From: Nocardiopsis sp. TSRI0078
GTDB taxonomy: Bacteria > Actinomycetota > Actinomycetes > Streptosporangiales > Streptosporangiaceae
Reading direction: 5' to 3'
Assembly: GCF_001905145.1 (NCBI RefSeq)
Contig: NZ_LWLB01000005.1
Location: forward strand, 62,001-126,000
Length of the DNA stretch: 64,000 nt
A model generated the notes under the pieces. That model was not told the origin of the DNA and searched no databases. It saw only the letters and a list, made by a program, of their open reading frames with translations. Below, piece after piece: positions 59,686-64,000 of the stretch; positions within the stretch are counted from its first letter, which is position 1; the number at the start of each line of letters is the position of its first letter. A program made the position numbers and the translations under genes.

Positions 59686-60390
59686 CCCACCCCGCGCACG
59701 TGAGTGTGTCGCCTGACTGAGCAGGACCGAGCCCCCACCCAAACCGCAGTCCGGCAACTCAATCCCCGACAGCGGCCGAGGCCGCGGCCCGCACGATGCC
59801 CGCAGGGCTCACCGGCACCGCCTGGCCGGACTCCACGGCCCTAGACTGGACCAATGCGCTGCCGCGCGCACCGTCAGCTGGTCCGGACCGCGGTGCAGGT
59901 TCAGGCCGGCTGACGCCCCGGAACAGGCGCCACCCCCTCAGAAGGCGGCGGCCAATCGCGATTCCACCCGCGTCGCGGGTATCGAGCAGCTTGCCCTGCT
60001 CACGGCGCCGGGGGTGCAGACTCGGCGGGTGCGCCGTCCCGTGCCGGAGCGTGGTCGCCCAGGTCCTCAACCCCGGCCACTGGGAAGTCGTGGAGGGGCA
60101 CCGGCCCCCACAGGAGCCGGAAGAAGACAAGGACGCCCGTAGGTAGCGCGCTGGACCAAAACGTCAACCTGGTCGAAGCGGACAGGCCTCAGGCCCCACC
60201 CGGCTGACCAACTCACGTGCGACGGCCCGGAACCCGCCAGGGGTTCCGGGCCGTACCACGTTCCCTTGTTGCGTGCCGGGTGTGATGGAGGCTCTGGTGT
60301 GGGCCGGAACCATTCCCCGCCCCTCCCCAACGCTCTACCTTGATCTCACCCTCCTAGTTCGACGAAGCTCTCGACACGAAAGCTCCCCCG
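59686..60390. other. ~700-bp region without a credible gene
   Basis: Several open frames exist on both strands, but none shows a ribosome site together with protein-like composition. A short readable stretch (MRCRAHRQLVRTAVQVQAG, from 59853) followed by a stop suggests a decayed gene. The region ends in the perfect hairpin at 60222-60254. Confidence 0.4.
60222..60254. terminator. Perfect 14-bp hairpin
   Basis: Arms ACGGCCCGGAACCC (60222-60235) and GGGTTCCGGGCCGT (60241-60254) flank GCCAG. It may end transcription from the Rep-like gene before the HNH unit. Confidence 0.65.
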
Positions 60391-60570
60391 ATGAGCCGTT
60401 CCCCCGAAGAGCCCTGGACCATCAACGACCTTCGATCCGCCTACGAACGCTATGCCGAGATCGTCAACACCAGCGACCTGGCCCCGTCGACGAAAACCAC
60501 CTACCTCGTCCACGCCGACCGATTCGTACGCTGGATGGCCGGCGAGATCAGCATCCGAGGCGAGCAGTGA
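60391..60570 (+). CDS. Short SAM-like (integrase N-domain-like) protein
   Basis: A 59-residue frame starts at ATG 60391 and encodes LRSAYERYAEIVNTS then PSTKTTYLVHADRFVRWMAG, the core-binding SAM-like motif of tyrosine recombinases without a catalytic domain. Its stop overlaps the alternative HNH start GTG 60567. Small stand-alone SAM-like proteins are commonly found beside HNH genes in actinobacteria; a DNA-targeting partner is plausible. Confidence 0.6.
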   Translation: MSRSPEEPWTINDLRSAYERYAEIVNTSDLAPSTKTTYLVHADRFVRWMAGEISIRGEQ

Positions 60571-60614
60571 CCTTCGAGCACTCCGACCGCTCCATTCCCT
60601 CGGGGAGAACGTCC

Positions 60615-61337
60615 GTGACCCACATCGTCATCACCACCGACACCGATGACTGCTACCACACCAGTGAGGAGTGCGCGGCGTTCCGCGCAAGCCACGCCAC
60701 CAACGAGGCACAAGCAAAAGGTCGACGCCGCATCGTGCGGATCACCGTGGCCGACGCGGAAGGGTTCGGCCGACGGCCGTGCACCGTGTGCGGCGCGCAG
60801 GAGCGCGCGAACGCCGAACAGCCGAAGTTCCTACGCGAGCTCCTTGCCGACCTCAGCCCAGCCGAGAAGCGAAGGCGGCAGGCCTGGATCCGGCGTGAGC
60901 GTACACGTGCCAACGGGCCCGTCGAGAGGTTCACCACCCGGGAGATCGGTGACCGGGACGGGTGGGTCTGCGGGCTCTGCCACGACCCTGTCGATCCGTC
61001 CTACAAGGTTCGTGACCCGCGTTCCCCGAGCGTCGACCACATCCGAGCCGTCTCCCTCGGAGGAACCCAGACCCGCGACAACGTCCGGATCACCCACCTG
61101 GGATGCAATCACGAACGCAACAACAGCACCGAGTTACTCAACCTGGAAGACGCCCGAAGAGTACAGGAGATCATCGACCAGGTCCTCGGTGTGAAACGAC
61201 AGGCCACCACCGCGGAACTGGAAGCAGCGCTCGAACACTCTCGGGAACAACACCATCCGGATCAGTACCGGCAGAGCCTCCGGCGAGCGGTCCAGAAGTA
61301 CGAACGCGGCGGCCGGGACTCCTCACAGCCGACGTGA
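60615..61337 (+). CDS. HNH endonuclease-like protein
   Basis: The start GTG 60615 follows GGGGAGAAC; GTG 60567 is a coupled alternative. An N-terminal zinc-like region (CYHTSEECAAF, CTVCGAQ) precedes the HNH nuclease: CGLCHDPVDPS, SVDHIRAVSLGGTQTRDN (the DH and N) and HLGCNHERNN (the final H with CN). The C-terminus is helical and basic. The layout fits mobile-element HNH enzymes that cut DNA, such as defence or homing nucleases. Confidence 0.85.
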   Translation: MTHIVITTDTDDCYHTSEECAAFRASHATNEAQAKGRRRIVRITVADAEGFGRRPCTVCGAQERANAEQPKFLRELLADLSPAEKRRRQAWIRRERTRANGPVERFTTREIGDRDGWVCGLCHDPVDPSYKVRDPRSPSVDHIRAVSLGGTQTRDNVRITHLGCNHERNNSTELLNLEDARRVQEIIDQVLGVKRQATTAELEAALEHSREQHHPDQYRQSLRRAVQKYERGGRDSSQPT

Positions 61338-61432
61338 GTCCGGCGAGCCGGACCTCGCCCGCTGGCCGACCTCACGAGTCACCACCGCAGTGCGGTGCAG
61401 AAGCATCAAGCGAAAACAACCTCCCCAGAGAG

Positions 61433-61490
61433 TGACGGGAGGCAATCCCGGCACACACAAGACCCTCCATCCTCCCGACACGAGACAGGT
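61433..61490 (+). repeat. Imperfect 59-bp direct repeat, right copy
   Basis: This is the partner of 57070-57128, with an internal CGGGAGG...CCTCCCG that can pair. It ends exactly where the DUF6615-like gene's stop codon begins. Confidence 0.75.
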
Positions 61491-62461
61491 CAGGTACGCG
61501 CGATCACTACGCCAGCAACCGACTGTCTGACCCATGAGGGCAATGATCCGCTAACAAGCGCATCCATGACGTACGCAGGGGGAGCGGCGCGCAGACCTCT
61601 CAGAATGTGTTGGAAGTAGGGCTCGCGGAAGTGTCCGCGGTCCAGCGGGAGGGTATCGAAGAGTGGCTCACTACCCACGTCCACGGTGTCCGAGGACACC
61701 CCTGAGAACTGCAACTGTCGTTCGAACGCCACCCGGTCTAGCAGCACTCGCGCGGCAGCACGAGCCCCGCGCTGCGGTTGCTGGAGAAATTGCTTTAAGG
61801 CCGGTGAGAGGCTGCCGTCTGCGAGAAGGTATCCGTACAGAGCCCGGGATCTGTTGTCGTGGAACGGTAGTTGTTCTAACGGAGTGCATTGAACGAACGC
61901 CTGGGCCGCCGCGTGCCTAGGTTGAAGAGCGATCTCATCAGCTTCCAGCGCAGTGAGCACGGATACGCTGGCCTGTCGGCAACGTTCACAGGCCAGCGAG
62001 TGCTCCCGGCATCTCAGGTCGGCGCGCTGGTCAGGCAGACCGTAGTAGAGCGTGTAAACGGCAGGGACCCCAAAGTCCCTTGCGGTGTGCATAAGTAGGT
62101 CGATCTGCCTACCGTTCTTATTCCTGTACAGGAAGTCGATCTCTCGAGCCCCCGGGGTGCCGTGAAGCCGCTTGGCCTGTGACAGCATCCCGAAGCACAC
62201 GCCATCCGGGTCCAGCCACCACCACAACCAGTCAGCACCCATGAAACCCTCCTGGCGACGGGAGGGCTTGACTGTCAGCACCCGGGGCGCGGCGCCGTTA
62301 CAGAGCATCTCCGTGGCTGTCTCTTCGGACCAGTCCTGGAAAGCAGCGAGGGACTCGTCAACGTAGGTGTCAACTTTGAGTCGCCCCTGGCGCAGCGATG
62401 CAGTCAGGCTAATGTCCCCTACGTCACGGCCAGCATCAATTGGATCGCTCAATTGCAGCAC
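61490..62461 (-). CDS. DUF6615-like protein
   Basis: The 323-residue protein starts at GTG 62461, or TTG 62452 with better AGGAA spacing. GADWLWWWLDPDGVCFGMLS then QAKRLHGTPG fits the DUF6615 pattern 'GADWxWW...QAKRL' common in Streptomyces; the D...QAK spacing recalls a PD-(D/E)xK nuclease core. A cysteine pair follows (CREHSLACERC). The IS701-like element lies just upstream of the start. Function unproven; nuclease-like activity is a hypothesis. Confidence 0.75.
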   Translation of the reverse strand: MLQLSDPIDAGRDVGDISLTASLRQGRLKVDTYVDESLAAFQDWSEETATEMLCNGAAPRVLTVKPSRRQEGFMGADWLWWWLDPDGVCFGMLSQAKRLHGTPGAREIDFLYRNKNGRQIDLLMHTARDFGVPAVYTLYYGLPDQRADLRCREHSLACERCRQASVSVLTALEADEIALQPRHAAAQAFVQCTPLEQLPFHDNRSRALYGYLLADGSLSPALKQFLQQPQRGARAAARVLLDRVAFERQLQFSGVSSDTVDVGSEPLFDTLPLDRGHFREPYFQHILRGLRAAPPAYVMDALVSGSLPSWVRQSVAGVVIART

Positions 62462-62518
62462 TTCCTATACGAAGTCAGTCCATGTGAGTGGCCCAGAACA
62501 CCCCTGGCCCTGCTCTAG

Positions 62519-63983
62519 TACTCCAGTTGTAGATCCGGTTTGCCCTGAACTGGGACCACTTGCCGGAGATGGCAGCGAGGCAAGCCCTTGATCTGAGGAA
62601 ACGCCGGACACACGGACGGCCACCGCGTGATCATCAATGGTTGTGAAGACAAAGAAGAACCCGGCGGTGGCCGCTGACATCAGCGTAGCGGCCAGGCGCT
62701 GGCCACACCGGCTGAACGACCTCATCCACACGATCTCCGACCGCCTGGTCCGACCCGAAACCCAACACACCGCCCACGACCTCCTGCGCGGCCTGCTCGC
62801 CCCACTGGCACGCAAGAACTGCTGGACCCTGGCCGAACACGCCGGCCACCCCAACCCCCACCGCTTCCAGCACCTGCTCTCGCGCGCCCGCATCAACGAA
62901 GTGGGATTGGTCGAGGACCTGCGCACCTACGCCCGTACCCACCCGGGAGAACAGGACGCGGTCCTGATCCTGGACGAGACCGGCGACCTGAAGAAAGGCA
63001 CCGAGACAGTCGGGGTCCAACGCCAGTACACCGGCACCGCCGGGCGCATCGAGAACGCCCAGGTCGCGGTCTACCTCGCCTACGTCACCCCGGCCGGGCA
63101 CGCTCTGATCGACCACCGCCTCTACCTGCCCCGCTCCTGGACCAACGACCCCCAACGCCTGCAAACAGCGGGCGTTCCCGACCACATCGCCTTCGCCACC
63201 AAACCCGCACTCGCCGAGCAGATGATCACCACCGCCCTGGCCGCGCACACCCCAGCGGCATGGGTGGCAGCCGACGAGGTCTACGGAGGCAACCCGCACC
63301 TGCGCCGAACCCTGGAGGAACACCGGCTCGGCTACGTCATGGCCGTGGCCCGCACCGAACGCCTGATGCTGCCCCGCGGCCCGGCCACCGTCGCCGAACT
63401 CGCGATCCTGGCCCCCGACTCAGCGTGGCAACGCCTATCCGCCGGGCCCGGAGCGAAGGGCCAGCGCTTCTACGACTGGGCGCTCATCGAGGCCGAACCC
63501 GCCCCGGGCGGGTTCCGGTGGGCGCTGATCCGACGCCATCGCACTACGGGTGAGCTGGCCTTCTACCGGTGCTACGCACCCGAAATGGTGCCGTTGAAGC
63601 GCCTGGTGGCCGTGGCCGGGCGCCGGTGGGCGGTCGAGGAGAGCTGCCAGCAGGGCAAGGGCCTGGCCGGGCTGGACGAGCACCAGGTACGCACGTGGTG
63701 CTCCTGGCACCGGTGGAGCCTGTTCGCGATGCTCGCCTACGCCTTCCTCGCGGTGTGCGCGGCCATCGAAGCCCGCCAGTGCCCACCCGGGGAGGGTTTG
63801 ATCGCGTTGACGTGCAACGAGATCGCGCACCTGCTCAACGCCTTGTTCGTGGTGGTCCCTGATGGCGAGCACGTACTGGGTTGGTCGTTGTTCAGAAGCT
63901 CCCACCAGGCCAAAGCCCGCGAGTGCCACTATCGCAGACAGGCGCTCCAGGAACTATGGCAAACCGGAACTACAACTGGAGTA
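62519..63983 (+). mobile_element. IS701-family insertion sequence with CTAG target duplication
   Basis: The 1465-bp element is bounded by 26-bp inverted repeats (62519-62544 and 63958-63983, beginning TACTCCAGTTGTAG) that match at 25 of 26 positions. Both ends are flanked by CTAG (62515-62518 and 63984-63987), a target duplication consistent with the YTAR preference of IS701 elements. It is complete. Confidence 0.95.
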
Positions 63984-64000
63984 CTAGACATATTGACGAT
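62637..64000 (+). CDS. IS701-family DDE transposase (frame open at right edge)
   Basis: The ~455-residue protein starts at ATG 62637 and is still open at the window end. ILDETGDLKKG and VAADEVYGGN carry catalytic Asp residues, and RRWAVEESCQQGKG holds the late Glu region. The frame passes through the right inverted repeat without a stop (GTTTGVLDILT), so its C-terminus is set by flanking DNA. Function is transposition of the surrounding element. Confidence 0.85.
   Translation, partial: MVVKTKKNPAVAADISVAARRWPHRLNDLIHTISDRLVRPETQHTAHDLLRGLLAPLARKNCWTLAEHAGHPNPHRFQHLLSRARINEVGLVEDLRTYARTHPGEQDAVLILDETGDLKKGTETVGVQRQYTGTAGRIENAQVAVYLAYVTPAGHALIDHRLYLPRSWTNDPQRLQTAGVPDHIAFATKPALAEQMITTALAAHTPAAWVAADEVYGGNPHLRRTLEEHRLGYVMAVARTERLMLPRGPATVAELAILAPDSAWQRLSAGPGAKGQRFYDWALIEAEPAPGGFRWALIRRHRTTGELAFYRCYAPEMVPLKRLVAVAGRRWAVEESCQQGKGLAGLDEHQVRTWCSWHRWSLFAMLAYAFLAVCAAIEARQCPPGEGLIALTCNEIAHLLNALFVVVPDGEHVLGWSLFRSSHQAKARECHYRRQALQELWQTGTTTGVLDILT

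Noticed and set aside
59796-60146. 116-codon frame in the 59.7-60.3 kb gap
   Set aside because: Composition is Arg/Pro-rich and unlike real proteins, there is no ribosome site, and an antisense frame of equal length exists.

Overview
This is high-GC actinobacterial DNA. Frequent GTG/TTG starts, ATGA/GTGA stop-start overlaps, WhiB and BldC-like regulators, a SARP/BTAD regulator, Tad-type pilus genes and a Replic_Relax protein all fit an actinomycete, probably Nocardiopsaceae (the genus is inference). Most of the window looks like a large integrative and conjugative or plasmid-like element with accessory islands. No ribosomal or core-metabolic operon is present.

Layout. (1) 1-5.7 kb: a defence-like corner with an HTH/NB-ARC regulator running off the left edge, a STAND (NB-ARC plus TPR) protein, a tandem duplicate of its N-terminal module, and a secreted nucleoside-phosphorylase-fold (NUP family) protein. 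(2) 5.9-7.7 kb: tyrosine integrase and excisionase. (3) 8-15.2 kb: leftward cargo with a DNA methyltransferase, a degenerate sister protein, a wHTH protein and four tandem diverged paralogs of unknown function separated by conserved hairpin spacers. (4) 15.2-15.98 kb: a gene-free control region with three ~93-bp-spaced direct repeats and several strong hairpins. (5) 16-26.9 kb: a Tad/Flp-like pilus operon read leftward, ending in a membrane-spanning OmpA-like plus SARP/BTAD regulator. (6) 27.3-37.9 kb: a leftward type IV secretion operon (VirB2-like, VirB6-like, PrgI, VirB4, VirD4/TraG, Replic_Relax, lytic transglycosylase/NlpC) that ends in a U-tract terminator and begins under an 11-bp-period heptamer ladder resembling SARP binding sites. 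(7) 38.3-47.4 kb: a metabolic and regulatory cluster with two histidyl-tRNA-synthetase-like paralogs, an APH-fold kinase, an isoprenoid diphosphate synthase, BldC-like, WhiB, an ATP-binding regulator, and an XRE-TPR regulator with a second APH kinase. (8) 47.4-54.8 kb: a two-gene modification/restriction-like unit, a PLD-SNF2 helicase and a giant Eco57I/PglX-type methylase. (9) 55.7-61.5 kb: small plasmid-like genes, a Rep-like wHTH protein behind a hairpin leader, and an HNH endonuclease, partly enclosed by two imperfect 59-bp repeats, with a tRNA-Lys 3'-half fragment beside the left one. (10) 61.5-64 kb: a DUF6615-like protein and an IS701-family element with clear inverted repeats and CTAG target duplications.

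How it fits together (inference): integrase and excisionase mobilise the element, and the type IV machinery transfers it with help from the Tad-like apparatus. The tethered SARP-like regulator probably couples cell-surface state to transfer, because its predicted sites lie before the transfer operon and beside its own gene. The STAND module, PLD-helicase/methylase pair, HNH and DUF6615 genes look like defence cargo. No relaxase of a familiar MOB family was recognised.
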